A stretch of DNA of 64,000 bases from JAEUOS01 sp964470865 (GCA_964470865.1 CAYYFR010000006.1:1-64000), one strand, 5' to 3'; shown: positions 51,233-60,208, counted from the stretch's first letter. The notes: generated by a model from the sequence alone, not told the origin. Program-made: numbers and translations.

Positions 51233-52261
51233 CTACGTCGCCTCAAGGCTCCAGCGCGGCCGCACTTCGAACCTGTAGTCGCCCGGGCTTACGCCGGCAT
51301 CGGCGCGGCAGGCGGCGGCAAAGGCGATCATGGCCCCGTTGTCGGTGCACAACGAAAGCTCCGGATAAAAGACCGCAAACTTTTCGGCTACGGCTGCCGC
51401 ATCGAGACGTGCCCGCAATACCCGATTGGCCGAGACGCCGCCGGCGATCACCAGGCGATCCAACCCGGTAACTTTGAGCGCGCGCAGCGATTTGCCAATC
51501 AACACGTCGACAATGGCGTCCTCGACCGCGTGCGCGATGTCGGCCTGCGCATCCACAGCGCCGGCTTGCTGACGCACCAGCGACAAGACGGCGGTTTTCA
51601 GGCCGCTGAAACTGAAATCAAGATTGGCCGCTGTCAGCAAGGGGCGCGGCAGGCGAAATCGGCCGGCCACGCCGCGCTCCGCCAGCGCGCTCAAGGCCGG
51701 GCCGCCGGGATAGCCAAGCCCGAGCAATTTGGCGCTCTTGTCGAACGCTTCGCCTGCTGCATCGTCAACCGATTGGCCCAGCAACTCGTAGCGTCCGATG
51801 CCGGCAACACGCATCAGTTGTGTGTGGCCGCCGGAAACCAGCAAGGCTACGAAGGGGAAGGCCGGAGGCAGGTTGGAAAGCAAGGGCGACAACAAGTGCC
51901 CTTCAAGGTGGTGCACCGGTAGCGCCGGCACGCCGAGCGCGCAGGCCATGCCGCAGGCAGTGCCGGCGCCGACCAGCAGGGCGCCGGCCAGACCGGGTCC
52001 CTGTGTGTAGGCGATTGCGTCAAGTTCTAAAGGAGTGACGCAGGCTTCATCGAGCACCCGCCGCGCCAAAGGGAGCACCCGGCGAATGTGGTCGCGCGAG
52101 GCGAGTTCAGGGACTACCCCGCCGTAGTCCTCATGCATGCGCACCTGGGAATACAGCGCTTGCGCCAAGAGGCCGTCCAGCGGGCGCGAGCGACCACGGC
52201 ACGAGTCATACAAGGCAACGCCGGTTTCGTCACATGACGTTTCAATGCCCAGAATGCGCAT
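51233..52261 (-). CDS. tsaD: tRNA N6-adenosine threonylcarbamoyltransferase TsaD
   Basis: A 342-residue protein from the ATG of MRILGIETSCDETGVALYD. The ASKHA ATPase/metal-site motifs are present: HHLEGHLLS with the metal-binding histidines, LVSGGHTQL, GEAFDKSAKLLGLGYPGGP and VIAGGVSANRVLR. With TsaB, TsaE and TsaC it makes t6A37 on ANN-decoding tRNAs. An upstream in-frame extension of 106 residues is an artefact of high GC and short tandem repeats at 52307-52367. Confidence 0.95.
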   Translation of the reverse strand: MRILGIETSCDETGVALYDSCRGRSRPLDGLLAQALYSQVRMHEDYGGVVPELASRDHIRRVLPLARRVLDEACVTPLELDAIAYTQGPGLAGALLVGAGTACGMACALGVPALPVHHLEGHLLSPLLSNLPPAFPFVALLVSGGHTQLMRVAGIGRYELLGQSVDDAAGEAFDKSAKLLGLGYPGGPALSALAERGVAGRFRLPRPLLTAANLDFSFSGLKTAVLSLVRQQAGAVDAQADIAHAVEDAIVDVLIGKSLRALKVTGLDRLVIAGGVSANRVLRARLDAAAVAEKFAVFYPELSLCTDNGAMIAFAAACRADAGVSPGDYRFEVRPRWSLEAT

Positions 52262-52306
52262 GCCTGAATTTGTCCTTTGGCGCCATCGCCGGTAAAGTCG
52301 GCGTTG

Positions 52307-52367
52307 CCGCCTTGTGCGGCATCCAGCCATCCGCCTTGTGCGGTATCCAGCCATCCGCCTTGTGCGT
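52307..52367. repeat. 24-bp tandem repeat, about 2.5 copies
   Basis: CCGCCTTGTGCGG(C/T)ATCCAGCCAT occurs at 52307-52330 and 52331-52354 and begins a third time at 52355. It lies in the divergent gap between tsaD and the outer-membrane efflux gene. A slippage-prone minisatellite; it may also alter spacing of the divergent promoters. Confidence 0.8.
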
Positions 52368-52491
52368 ATACCCATGCGCTTGGATGCCCCGGCGTCCTGT
52401 CCGGATTGCCCACCCGGGTCGCAGCCCGGTAACCGAATTTTGCACTCTGGCGCCCAAGCGGCCGTTGCCTCGGCAGTATACTTCCCGCCCC

Positions 52492-53805
52492 ATGTCTTCT
52501 TGCCTGTTGCGCTCCTGTAGTTTGGCGGCTCTTGCCATTGCGCAGGTGCTTGCTTGGGCGCCTGCGCAGGCGCAGGCAAGCGCCGAACTGGGCGCCATGA
52601 CTCTGGCGCTGGCGGAGAATCTCCTGGCCCGAAACAATCGCGAAATCGCTCTGGCTCGCCGCGCGCTGGAACAATCGCAGGCCGATGTCCTGCGCGCCGC
52701 GCAGCGACCCAATCCGCAACTCAGTCTGGCGCTGCAAAACATCAACCCCAATCGTGGCATCGCCGCCGGCAGTTTGCGCGGCAAGACGGTGGACTCGATT
52801 GTGCGCATTGACCAGTTGATCGAGCGCGGCGACAAGCCACAGTTGCGCATCGAAACGGCACAACGCTTTGAAGCTGCGGCCGGTGAAGATGTGTCGGAGG
52901 TGGCGCGGCAACAGCTGCTGGCATTGCGCAGTGCCTATTTTGACCTGCTGGCCGCACAGGAAAAGGCGGCAAGTTCGGCCGAAGCTGCGCGCCTGTTCGG
53001 CAGAACGGTCGACGCCGCGCAACTGCGCTTGAAAGCCGGCGACCTTGCTTCGGCGGATGTGGCGCGCATTCGCGTTGACGCATTGCGGGCGCAAAATGAT
53101 GCGCGAGCCGCGGTGGCGGAGCTCGCGCGCGTGCGGGTTGCAATCAGCTACCTGCTTGGCGTCGAGGGCGATGTTGCCGCGATGCGCGCCATCTCCCCAT
53201 GGCCCAGGATGCAGGCAGCGAGCCTCAGGCAGGCCACCGAAGAGGAAATCGAGGGCCGCGCCGACGTGCGGGCCGCGCGCGCGCGCGTCGACGCGGCGGA
53301 CAAGGCGCGGGCACTGGCGCAATCGCTGCGCACGCGCGACGTTTCGGTGGGTGCGCAATATGAGCATTGGCCGAATCAGGGCAACGCCAACAATCAGGGA
53401 ACCGGCAACAGTTTCGGCGTCGCGCTGTCGATTCCCTTGTTGCTGCGTCACCGTTATGAAGGTGAAATTGCGCGCGCGCAAGCCGATTGGTACGTGGCGC
53501 GCGACGTTCTCGACCAGGTGCGGGCCCAGGCGCGCGCCGAGGTACTGCGCGCTGCAGGCGAGCTGGCGGCGGCGCGCGAGCGTCTGCTGCGTTTTGAGAG
53601 CGAATTGCTGGCTGAAGCGACGCGCACTGCGACCGCCGCGGAGTTTGCTTTCAGGAACGGGGCGATTGGCGTGATGGACCTTCTCGATGCGCGACGCGTG
53701 CTCAATTCGATTCAAAGCGACGCCGCCAATGCGCGCGCCGACTATGCCAAGGCGCTGACCGCGTTTGATCTCGGGCGAGGGGTGTTGGCGTATCGCACGG
53801 ACTGA
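52492..53805 (+). CDS. czcC: Outer-membrane efflux protein, TolC/CzcC family
   Basis: A 437-residue protein with a signal peptide ending at APAQAQA. It has the TolC-type internal duplication of long helices (LALAENLLARNNREIALARRALEQ ... QPNPQLSLALQNI; later DVRAARARVDAADKARAL and GVALSIPLLLRHRYEGEIARAQADW). It forms the outer-membrane channel of the tripartite efflux pump with the two genes downstream. The gene is headed by a signal-peptide ATG at 52492; the longer upstream frame crosses the tandem repeats and is not used. Confidence 0.9.
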   Translation: MSSCLLRSCSLAALAIAQVLAWAPAQAQASAELGAMTLALAENLLARNNREIALARRALEQSQADVLRAAQRPNPQLSLALQNINPNRGIAAGSLRGKTVDSIVRIDQLIERGDKPQLRIETAQRFEAAAGEDVSEVARQQLLALRSAYFDLLAAQEKAASSAEAARLFGRTVDAAQLRLKAGDLASADVARIRVDALRAQNDARAAVAELARVRVAISYLLGVEGDVAAMRAISPWPRMQAASLRQATEEEIEGRADVRAARARVDAADKARALAQSLRTRDVSVGAQYEHWPNQGNANNQGTGNSFGVALSIPLLLRHRYEGEIARAQADWYVARDVLDQVRAQARAEVLRAAGELAAARERLLRFESELLAEATRTATAAEFAFRNGAIGVMDLLDARRVLNSIQSDAANARADYAKALTAFDLGRGVLAYRTD

Positions 53806-55049
53806 TGCTGAACGTCATTGTTTTCGCGCAAGCCGGATTGCCGATGCGCATGCACTACAACAAGAACGCTGCGCCGACAGAAGCGGACAGGGAGAACGAG
53901 AAATTGGGCAATTCCGCATTCATTCGGCTGCTGCTGTGCATGGTGCTCGTGTTGGCAGCGTGCGGCGACAAGCCCGCAGCGCTGCCTGCGGTGGTCAAGC
54001 CGCAGATAAGCGGCGCGGTGGTTTCGTTTGCCGCCGAAAGCCCGCAATTGGCGGTGCTCGCATTGGCGCCCGTCGCGGTGCTGGCCGAGTCCGGGGTCGA
54101 ACTCACCGCCAGGCTGGTGTGGGACGAAAATCGCACGGTGCGTATCTACGCGCCCTTCGCCGGCCGGGTGCTGCGCATCACCGCGCAACCCGGAGAGCAA
54201 GTCAAGGCTGGCCATGTGTTGGCATACGTGGGTGCGCCGGATTTTGGCCAGGCGCAGGCGGATGCCGGCCGCGCGGTGGCGGATTTTGCCTTGTCCGAAA
54301 AGAATTTGGCTCGAGTCACGGAGTTGCTCGAGAACGGCGTGGCGCCGCGCAAGGACCTGGCCCAGGCAGAGGCCGAACATGCGCGCGCCAAAGGCGAACT
54401 GGCGCGCGCGCAGGGAAGGGTGCGCTTGTACGGGGGCGGTGCCGGCATCGACCAGACCCTGGCATTGAAGAGCCCGATCGCCGGCATCGTGGTCGAGCGC
54501 AACCTCAATCCGGGCCAGGAGGTGCGCCCCGATCAAGGCGGCATGGCGGCGTTGTTCGTGGTCACCGATCCGGCGCGTCTGTGGGTGCAGATCGATGCGC
54601 ACGAAAAGGATCTGCCGCTGCTGGCGCCCGGCATGGCGTTCAAGTTCAAGGTCCCGACCTATCCGGGCGAACTGTTTGACGCCAAACTTGATGTCGTCGC
54701 CGATTTCATCGATCCACAGTCGCGGGTGATCCGCGCGCGTGGATCGGCAGCCAATGACGACCGCAGGCTCAAGGGAGAAATGCTGGTCAACGCGGTTTTC
54801 GCGCCCAAGGGCGGGCCGGGGTTGGGCGTACCGGCGCGTGCAGTGATCTTCTCGGAGGGTGCGCACTTCGCCTTCGTCGAGCGCGCACGCGGCAGTTTCG
54901 AGCGGGTCAAGGTGGTGCCTGGTGGTGAGCGCGGCGGCCAGTTGGCGATTCTGTCCGGCCTGACCTCAGGTCAGCGTGTGGTCAGTGAAGGTGCGCTGCT
55001 GCTGCAGCAAGTCATGAAAGCCGGTTCTTCGAAGACCGAGTCGGAATGA
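53805..55049 (+). CDS. czcB: RND efflux periplasmic adaptor, CzcB/CusB-like lipoprotein
   Basis: A membrane-fusion protein of up to 414 residues. Its hydrophobic segment ends in a lipobox (LVLAACGDK), so the mature protein is probably lipid-anchored to the inner membrane. Barrel-sandwich halves (VRIYAPFAGRVLRI ... LKSPIAGIVVERNLNPGQEV) surround a short coiled coil. The ATG at 53805 overlaps the preceding stop, but a start closer to the lipobox (a TTG near 53903) would remove a long unusual N-terminus. It connects the RND pump with the outer-membrane channel. Confidence 0.88.
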   Translation: MLNVIVFAQAGLPMRMHYNKNAAPTEADRENEKLGNSAFIRLLLCMVLVLAACGDKPAALPAVVKPQISGAVVSFAAESPQLAVLALAPVAVLAESGVELTARLVWDENRTVRIYAPFAGRVLRITAQPGEQVKAGHVLAYVGAPDFGQAQADAGRAVADFALSEKNLARVTELLENGVAPRKDLAQAEAEHARAKGELARAQGRVRLYGGGAGIDQTLALKSPIAGIVVERNLNPGQEVRPDQGGMAALFVVTDPARLWVQIDAHEKDLPLLAPGMAFKFKVPTYPGELFDAKLDVVADFIDPQSRVIRARGSAANDDRRLKGEMLVNAVFAPKGGPGLGVPARAVIFSEGAHFAFVERARGSFERVKVVPGGERGGQLAILSGLTSGQRVVSEGALLLQQVMKAGSSKTESE

Positions 55050-58000
55050 TCAGGCGCATCGTCTCATTCGCGCTGCATCAGCCGCTGGTGATTCTGTTTG
55101 CCACTGCGCTGTTCGTCGCAGGCGGGCTGATCGCTTTCAAGAATCTGCCGGTCGAGGCATTTCCCGATGTCACCGATACCCAAGTCACGGTGATCACGCT
55201 GTTCCCGGGACGGGCCGCAGAAGAGGTTGAAAAGCAGGTGACCATTCCGCTGGAAGTAGCCCTGTCGGGTTTGCCCAATGCGGTGCGCATGTTTTCGCAT
55301 ACGCAGTTCGGCCTGTCCTTCCTGATCCTGACCTTCGACGACGATGCCAATGTCAACCTGGCGCGCCAGCAGGCGGGCGAGCGTTTGCGCAGTGTGCAGT
55401 TGCCTCCCGGCGTTGAACCGGATATCGCACCGCTGTCCACCGCCATTGGTGAAATCTACCGCTATCGGATGAAGTCCGACACGCAGGATTCCCGGACCCT
55501 GCGCACCCTGCAGGACTGGGTGGTCGAGCGCACGCTGCGCCGGGTACCCGGGGTGGCCGACGTCGTGCCGATGGGTGGCCTGATCAAGCAGTACGAAGTG
55601 CAGCCGGACTTGGCGCGCCTGCGCGCCTACAAGCTGTCGATCCAGCAGGTATATGGTGCGCTCGAACGCGGCAACAGCAACGCCGGTGGCGGCTATGTCG
55701 AGCAGGGTGGTCAGCAGTACACCATTCGCGGCATCGGCCTTTTGCGCGATGCCGCCGATATTGAAAACATCGTTCTGGGCGAACGCAGCGGCACGCCGGT
55801 ACTGATTCGCGATGTCGCTCGCGTGGTGGTCGGCAATGTGCCGCGCCAGGGCATCGTCGGCCAGGACCTTGACGATGATGTGGTCACCGGCGTAGTGCTG
55901 ATGCGCAAGGGTGAAAACCCGTCGAAAGTGCTGAAGGAGGTCAAGCAAAAGGTTGATGAGCTCAATCGCGGCGGACTGCCCAAAGGGGTGGCGATCGTGC
56001 CTTTCTACGATCGTTCCTGGTTGATCGGCAAGACGCTCAACACGGTATTTCGGAACCTGGTCGAGGGCGCCGCGCTGGTGGCTATCGTGCTGTACCTTTT
56101 TCTGGCTAATTTTCGCGCCACCGCGATCGTCACGCTGATCATTCCGCTGTCGCTGCTTTCGACTTTCATAGGCCTTACCTTCGTAGGCATTCCGGCCAAC
56201 TTGCTGTCGCTGGGGGCCATGGATTTCGGCATCATCGTCGATGGTGCGGTGATCGTGGTCGAGAACGTGTTTCGCCGCTTATCGATGCAGGAAGAGTTTC
56301 ACGATGACACTGTCGACAAGCGGGAAGACCGCTTTCGCCTGCATACCATCATCGAGGCGGCCGTCGAAGTGGGGCGGCCAACCCTGTTCGCGATGATCAT
56401 CATCATCGCCGCGCACATCCCGATCTTCACCCTGCAACGGCACGAGGGGCGGATTTTCGCGCCGATGGCCTACTCGGTCACCTTCGCGCTGGTCGGGTCC
56501 CTGATACTCTCGCTGACCCTGGTGCCGCTCCTGTGCTACAAGTGGCTGTCGAAAAACCTGCCGCATCATGACCCTGCGATCGTGCGCTTTTCCAAGGCGG
56601 CGTACGCGCCGGTGCTCAAGTGGAGTCTCGCCAACCCGGTCAAGGTGATCGGATTTGCGCTGGTGGCGCTGGGCTTGAGTTTTGCCGCCTTGCCACGCCT
56701 GGGCACCGAGTTCCTGCCGGAACTCAACGAAGGGTCGCTGTGGCTCAACGTGAAGCTGCCATCGTCGGTTTCGGTCAGCGAGGCGCAGGCGCAGAACGGG
56801 CAGATTCGCCGCATCCTGCTGAAAACGCCGGAAGTCAATACCGTGATTTCCAAGGCCGGTCGCCCGGAAGATGGCACTGACCCCAAACTGATCAACATGG
56901 CCGAATTCCTGGTGGATCTGAAACCGGAGTCGGAATGGAAGCGCGCGGTCAGCAAGCGGCAGGTGATGGATGAAATGGAAAAGGCGCTGCAGGCACTGCC
57001 TGCGATCAAGCCTTCCTTCTCGCAGCCGATTCGCGACAACATTCTCGAAAGCATTTCGCAGATCGACGGCCAGATCGTGATCAAGGTGTTCGGTGACGAT
57101 ATTCCGACGTTGCGCCGGGTGGCCGAGAGCGTGCTGGCCGAAGTCGCCGATGTGCAGGGTGTGGCGCGCGCGCTGATCGATCGCGTCGGCGAGTTGCCCA
57201 ACTATCTGGTGGAGATCGATCGCGCCCGTGCGGCCAGGTACGGTCTGAACGTCGCCGATATCCAGGATGTGATCGAAGTCGGTCTGGGCGGGCGGGCGGC
57301 GACCTACCTGTGGGAAGGCGAGCGCAAGTTCGGCGTTGCCGTGCGTGTCGCGCGCGAGGAGCGCGGGCTGGAGCGCATGAAGAGCGTCATGCTGGCGACC
57401 TCGTCCGGCGCCTATGTCCCGTTGTCGGAAGTGGCGGCGTTCAAGGCCGCCGGTGGCAGCATGAACATCGCGCGCGAGAATGGCGGACGCGTCATGGCGA
57501 TCGGTATCTTCATTCGCGATCGCGACATGGGAAGTGTGGTGGCAGACATGCAGGCGCGCGTCAGGGACAAGGTCACACTGCCCGAGGGCTACCGGATTTC
57601 CTGGTCAGGCGAGTTCGAGAACCAGGAGCGTGCGATGGCGCGCCTGGCGCTGGTGGTGCCGATTTCGGTGCTGCTGATTTTTGTGCTGTTGTTCTATGCC
57701 TTCAATTCAATCAAGAGCGCGTTGCTGATCATCCTGAACGTTCCGTTCGCCCTGATCGGCGGCATTTTTGCGCTTTTGCTGACCGATATCCATTTGAGCG
57801 TATCGGCCGCGATCGGGTTTATCGCGCTGTTTGGACAGGCGGTGTTGAACGGTGTTGTGATGGTGACGGTGTTCAATCAACTGCACAGCGCCGGCATGAC
57901 CCCCCTCAATGCTGTCGTGGAGGGCTCGAAGCAGCGTCTGCGCACGGTGCTGATGACCGGGCTCCTGGCCATGCTGGGACTGTTGCCGATGGCCTTGTCG

Positions 58001-58186
58001 ACCGACATCGGTTCCGAGACCCAGAAGCCGCTCGCGGTGGTGGTGATCGGCGGGCTGATATCGGCCACGCTCCTGACACTGATCGTGCTGCCAGTGCTTT
58101 ACGTGGCTTTCAACCGCGATTGGGCCCGCTTTGCGCGGCGCGGGTCGATGCTGGCGCAGCGGGTGATCCGTCCGCGCAGGCGCTAG
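55046..58186 (+). CDS. czcA: Heavy-metal efflux RND transporter, CzcA family
   Basis: A 1046-residue inner-membrane pump with the RND layout (N-terminal helix, FPDVTDTQVTVITLFPGRAAEEVE porter loop, twelve predicted helices). The fourth-helix motif DFGIIVDGAVIVVEN at about 393-407 is the HME-RND signature of the divalent-cation (Co/Zn/Cd/Ni) branch rather than the CusA Cu/Ag form. Its ATG overlaps the adaptor stop in an ATGA arrangement. The metal is uncertain; no metal regulator gene (cnrH, czcR/S) is next to it. Confidence 0.93.
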   Translation: MIRRIVSFALHQPLVILFATALFVAGGLIAFKNLPVEAFPDVTDTQVTVITLFPGRAAEEVEKQVTIPLEVALSGLPNAVRMFSHTQFGLSFLILTFDDDANVNLARQQAGERLRSVQLPPGVEPDIAPLSTAIGEIYRYRMKSDTQDSRTLRTLQDWVVERTLRRVPGVADVVPMGGLIKQYEVQPDLARLRAYKLSIQQVYGALERGNSNAGGGYVEQGGQQYTIRGIGLLRDAADIENIVLGERSGTPVLIRDVARVVVGNVPRQGIVGQDLDDDVVTGVVLMRKGENPSKVLKEVKQKVDELNRGGLPKGVAIVPFYDRSWLIGKTLNTVFRNLVEGAALVAIVLYLFLANFRATAIVTLIIPLSLLSTFIGLTFVGIPANLLSLGAMDFGIIVDGAVIVVENVFRRLSMQEEFHDDTVDKREDRFRLHTIIEAAVEVGRPTLFAMIIIIAAHIPIFTLQRHEGRIFAPMAYSVTFALVGSLILSLTLVPLLCYKWLSKNLPHHDPAIVRFSKAAYAPVLKWSLANPVKVIGFALVALGLSFAALPRLGTEFLPELNEGSLWLNVKLPSSVSVSEAQAQNGQIRRILLKTPEVNTVISKAGRPEDGTDPKLINMAEFLVDLKPESEWKRAVSKRQVMDEMEKALQALPAIKPSFSQPIRDNILESISQIDGQIVIKVFGDDIPTLRRVAESVLAEVADVQGVARALIDRVGELPNYLVEIDRARAARYGLNVADIQDVIEVGLGGRAATYLWEGERKFGVAVRVAREERGLERMKSVMLATSSGAYVPLSEVAAFKAAGGSMNIARENGGRVMAIGIFIRDRDMGSVVADMQARVRDKVTLPEGYRISWSGEFENQERAMARLALVVPISVLLIFVLLFYAFNSIKSALLIILNVPFALIGGIFALLLTDIHLSVSAAIGFIALFGQAVLNGVVMVTVFNQLHSAGMTPLNAVVEGSKQRLRTVLMTGLLAMLGLLPMALSTDIGSETQKPLAVVVIGGLISATLLTLIVLPVLYVAFNRDWARFARRGSMLAQRVIRPRRR

Positions 58187-58248
58187 CGGGCCACAAGTTG
58201 GCGTTTGGCGTCGACCGCAGGGCTAGGTGTTTGCAGGCGGTTCAAAGC

Positions 58249-58277
58249 TTGTGCTGGGCGAGGAAATAACATATACT
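58249..58277 (+). promoter_or_regulatory. Sigma-70-type promoter of rpsU
   Basis: TTGTGC (58249-58254), 17-base spacer, TATACT (58272-58277), 34 bp before the rpsU ATG. The spacing and the strong -10 support it. It separates rpsU expression from the efflux operon upstream. Confidence 0.65.
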
Positions 58278-58311
58278 AATTGGCTGTCCGCTGTTGGAGT
58301 GTTGGGAAAAT

Positions 58312-58524
58312 ATGCCTACCGTTCGCCTCAAGGAAAACGAGCCTTTCGAAGTTGCGATGCGGCGTTTCAAGCGCACGATCGAGAAAACCGGTCTGCTGAC
58401 CGAATTGCGTGCGCGCGAGTTCTACGAAAAGCCGACCTCGGAGCGCAAGCGCAAGCATGCGGCTGCCGTCAAGCGCACCTACAAGCGCCTGAAGAGCCAG
58501 CAACTGCCGCCAAAGTTGTACTGA
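58312..58524 (+). CDS. rpsU: 30S ribosomal protein S21
   Basis: A 70-residue basic protein reading MPTVRLKENEPFEVAMRRFKR, then EFYEKPTSERKRKHAAAVKR, diagnostic of S21. It binds the 3' region of 16S rRNA and supports initiation. The ATG at 58312 is preferred to an earlier one six codons upstream. The gene is followed at once by a hairpin terminator, with yqeY beyond. Confidence 0.97.
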   Translation: MPTVRLKENEPFEVAMRRFKRTIEKTGLLTELRAREFYEKPTSERKRKHAAAVKRTYKRLKSQQLPPKLY

Positions 58525-58548
58525 TCACCCGATTGGCAGTCCCGGAAG

Positions 58549-58579
58549 GCCGCGGGCGTGTCCTACCCCGCGGCTTTTT
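58549..58579 (+). terminator. Rho-independent terminator after rpsU
   Basis: An 8-bp GC stem (GCCGCGGG at 58549-58556 with CCCGCGGC at 58567-58574) with a 10-base loop, followed by TTTTT at 58575-58579. Confidence 0.88.
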
Positions 58580-58646
58580 GTCGTTCAGGCCCGGGCGCTG
58601 AAGCGGCATGGGCGCCGGATACTTACCGAAATATAAGGAGTTGCGC

Positions 58647-59093
58647 ATGTTGCTCAAGGAGCGAATCACTGAAGACATGAAGGCGGCGATGCGCGCCCGC
58701 GACAGCCAGCGCTTGTCCGCCATCCGCATGCTGCTGGCCGCCTGCAAGCAAGTTGAGGTCGACCGCCGCATCGAACTGGCCGACGCCGACGTCATTGCGA
58801 TTGTCGAAAAGGAGCTCAAGAAGCGGCGTGACTCCGCGACCCAGTATCGGGCGGCAAAGCGCGACGACCTGGCCGATGCTGAACAATTCGAGGTAGGCGT
58901 GCTGTCGGCCTACCTGCCGCAGCAGGCTTCGCCGGACGAGATCGAAGCGGTGCTGGTGCAAGCGGTGGCCGAGGTTGGCACGGGCGGGCCTGCGGCGATG
59001 GGCAAGGTGATGGCGCTTCTCAAGTCAAAACTGGCCGGGCGCGCGGACATGGCGCAGTTGTCAGCGGCGGTCAAGGCCCGGCTATCAGCCTGA
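58647..59093 (+). CDS. yqeY: GatB/YqeY domain protein
   Basis: A 148-residue protein from the ATG at 58647, which follows AAGGAG at 58635-58640. LLKERITEDMKAAMRARDSQRLSAIRMLL and YRAAKRDDLADAEQFEVGVLSAYLPQQ are standard YqeY sequence. The fold is the tRNA-binding tail of GatB; the function is unknown. It commonly stands between rpsU and dnaG, but dnaG does not follow here. Confidence 0.93.
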   Translation: MLLKERITEDMKAAMRARDSQRLSAIRMLLAACKQVEVDRRIELADADVIAIVEKELKKRRDSATQYRAAKRDDLADAEQFEVGVLSAYLPQQASPDEIEAVLVQAVAEVGTGGPAAMGKVMALLKSKLAGRADMAQLSAAVKARLSA

Positions 59094-59094
59094 A

Positions 59095-59185
59095 GCTGTA
59101 ACCTGTAGCTGCAGCCTGACGCTGCAACCCGACGCTGCAACCCGATGCTGCAGCCTGACGCTGCAACCCGACGCTGCAACCCGAC
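59095..59185. repeat. 13-bp tandem repeat array, seven copies
   Basis: Seven head-to-tail copies of GCTGCAACCCGAC or close variants (GCTGCAGCCTGAC, GCTGTAACCTGTA) run from 59095 to 59185, beginning directly after the yqeY stop and ending about 30 bp before the DUF192 stop on the other strand. Copy 1 is the most diverged, copies 3, 6 and 7 are identical. It sits between convergent genes and shows a T/C alternation that keeps the unit length. Confidence 0.9.
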
Positions 59186-59216
59186 GCGGAGGGCTGCAGC
59201 AAGACACAAATGGATG

Positions 59217-59684
59217 CTACTGCGGCGGGCCGGCTTTCTCGATACCGCTGATTTTTGTTCCGGGTTTCAGGTTTTTCGCCTTGAACCAGCCGAGATTCAT
59301 TTCCAGCGCGTAGCGCGCCGGTTTGGCGCTGCAGTGACTGTCCTCGGTTTGCGGCTTCATGTCCTCGACATTGAGGATGACCCCTGCGTCATCGAGAAAC
59401 GCCACCGAGAGCGGCAAAAGTGTGTTTTTCATCCACATGCACTGGCGATCGCGTTCCGGGAATACGAACAGCATGCCGTCATTGGGCCCCATTTTTTCGC
59501 GCAACATCAGGCCCTGCATGCGCGTGCCGTAGTTCGCGGCGACCTCCGCCTTGATCAGATACAGGCCGATCTGCAACTGTATGGTGGACAGTGGTGGCTG
59601 CCCCTGGGCGCGCGCGCCTGGCGCACCGAGCACGCCTGCCAGCAGAATCAGAAGTGCAGCACCGCGCATCAGGGTATGGGCCAT
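59217..59684 (-). CDS. DUF192-family exported protein
   Basis: A 155-residue protein with a signal peptide ending at GARAQ. The body (KAEVAANYGTRMQGLMLREKMGPNDGMLFVFP, then MWMKNTLLPLSVAFLDDAGVI) is the typical DUF192 fold of small periplasmic proteins whose function is unknown. Standard length. No operon partner; convergent with yqeY. Confidence 0.9.
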   Translation of the reverse strand: MAHTLMRGAALLILLAGVLGAPGARAQGQPPLSTIQLQIGLYLIKAEVAANYGTRMQGLMLREKMGPNDGMLFVFPERDRQCMWMKNTLLPLSVAFLDDAGVILNVEDMKPQTEDSHCSAKPARYALEMNLGWFKAKNLKPGTKISGIEKAGPPQ

Positions 59685-59751
59685 GGTGTCAACCGTTACG
59701 CAAGGTTCCGAAAGAAGCCGGATTCTAGCCGTGTCGCCCGAGGCAAGCTAA

Positions 59752-59780
59752 AAAAAACCGGGCCGAAAGCCCGGTTTTTT
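59752..59780 (-). terminator. Terminator downstream of the 66-residue Lys-rich protein gene
   Basis: A strong stem of GCCCGG with A/T flanks (59752-59763 with 59769-59780) and loop CGAAA. On the minus strand it ends in a run of T, fitting the gene that stops at 59805. It is symmetric enough to act on the plus strand too. Confidence 0.85.
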
Positions 59781-59804
59781 CAATCGCGGGGTCTTGCTCC
59801 GCGA

Positions 59805-60005
59805 TTACTTCTTGGCTTCAGGCTTGGCTTTTTTCTCTTTCTTGGCTTTTTTCTCTTTTTTCTCTTTCTTCATCGGCGCGTCTTTTTTCATCTCGGCCTT
59901 GGGCGCATCGGCTTTCGGTGCGTCGGCTTTTTTGTCTTGCGCAAAGCCGGTCGACGAAACGGTGGCGATGACACCGGCGAGCAGTACGGACAGAAGTTTG
60001 TTCAT
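59805..60005 (-). CDS. Small exported Lys/Ala-rich protein (66 residues)
   Basis: A signal peptide (MNKLLSVLLAGVIATVSSTGFA) precedes QDKKADAPKADAPKAEMKK and a tail of KKEKKAKK type repeats. The mature part is about 44 residues, extremely rich in Lys, Ala, Glu and Pro, and certainly unstructured. Bacterial genes of this kind are seen as small basic periplasmic proteins of unknown role. A related tiny gene lies 216 bp upstream, and each has its own terminator. Confidence 0.75.
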   Translation of the reverse strand: MNKLLSVLLAGVIATVSSTGFAQDKKADAPKADAPKAEMKKDAPMKKEKKEKKAKKEKKAKPEAKK

Positions 60006-60155
60006 TTTGGATTCCTTGTCATGAAGGTTCGAACATTTTGCAGGATTGACCTCCTCGGTCAGTGCAAATAACGCCGCCTTGACTGGCCGGTTGACAGCTT
60101 GAAAGTCGATTTCGCCAAATCAGCGGGTTTTCCGATCATTTTCGCCACAAAAGAA

Positions 60156-60177
60156 AAAGGCCGGTTTCCCGGCCTTT
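60156..60177 (-). terminator. Terminator of the 53-residue exported protein gene
   Basis: Stem AAAGGCCGG (60156-60164) with CCGGCCTTT (60169-60177), loop TTTC. On the minus strand it is followed by TTTTTCTTTT. It lies about 45 bp beyond the stop at 60222. Confidence 0.8.
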
Positions 60178-60180
60178 GGG

Positions 60181-60208
60181 ACCTGCAGGCACCTGCAGGC
60201 ACCTGCAG
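60181..60208. repeat. 10-bp tandem repeat, 2.8 copies
   Basis: ACCTGCAGGC occurs twice in a row (60181-60200) and a third copy is complete for eight bases. CCTGCAGG is palindromic, so each copy can form a short hairpin. It lies between the terminator and the stop of the 53-residue gene. Confidence 0.75.
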
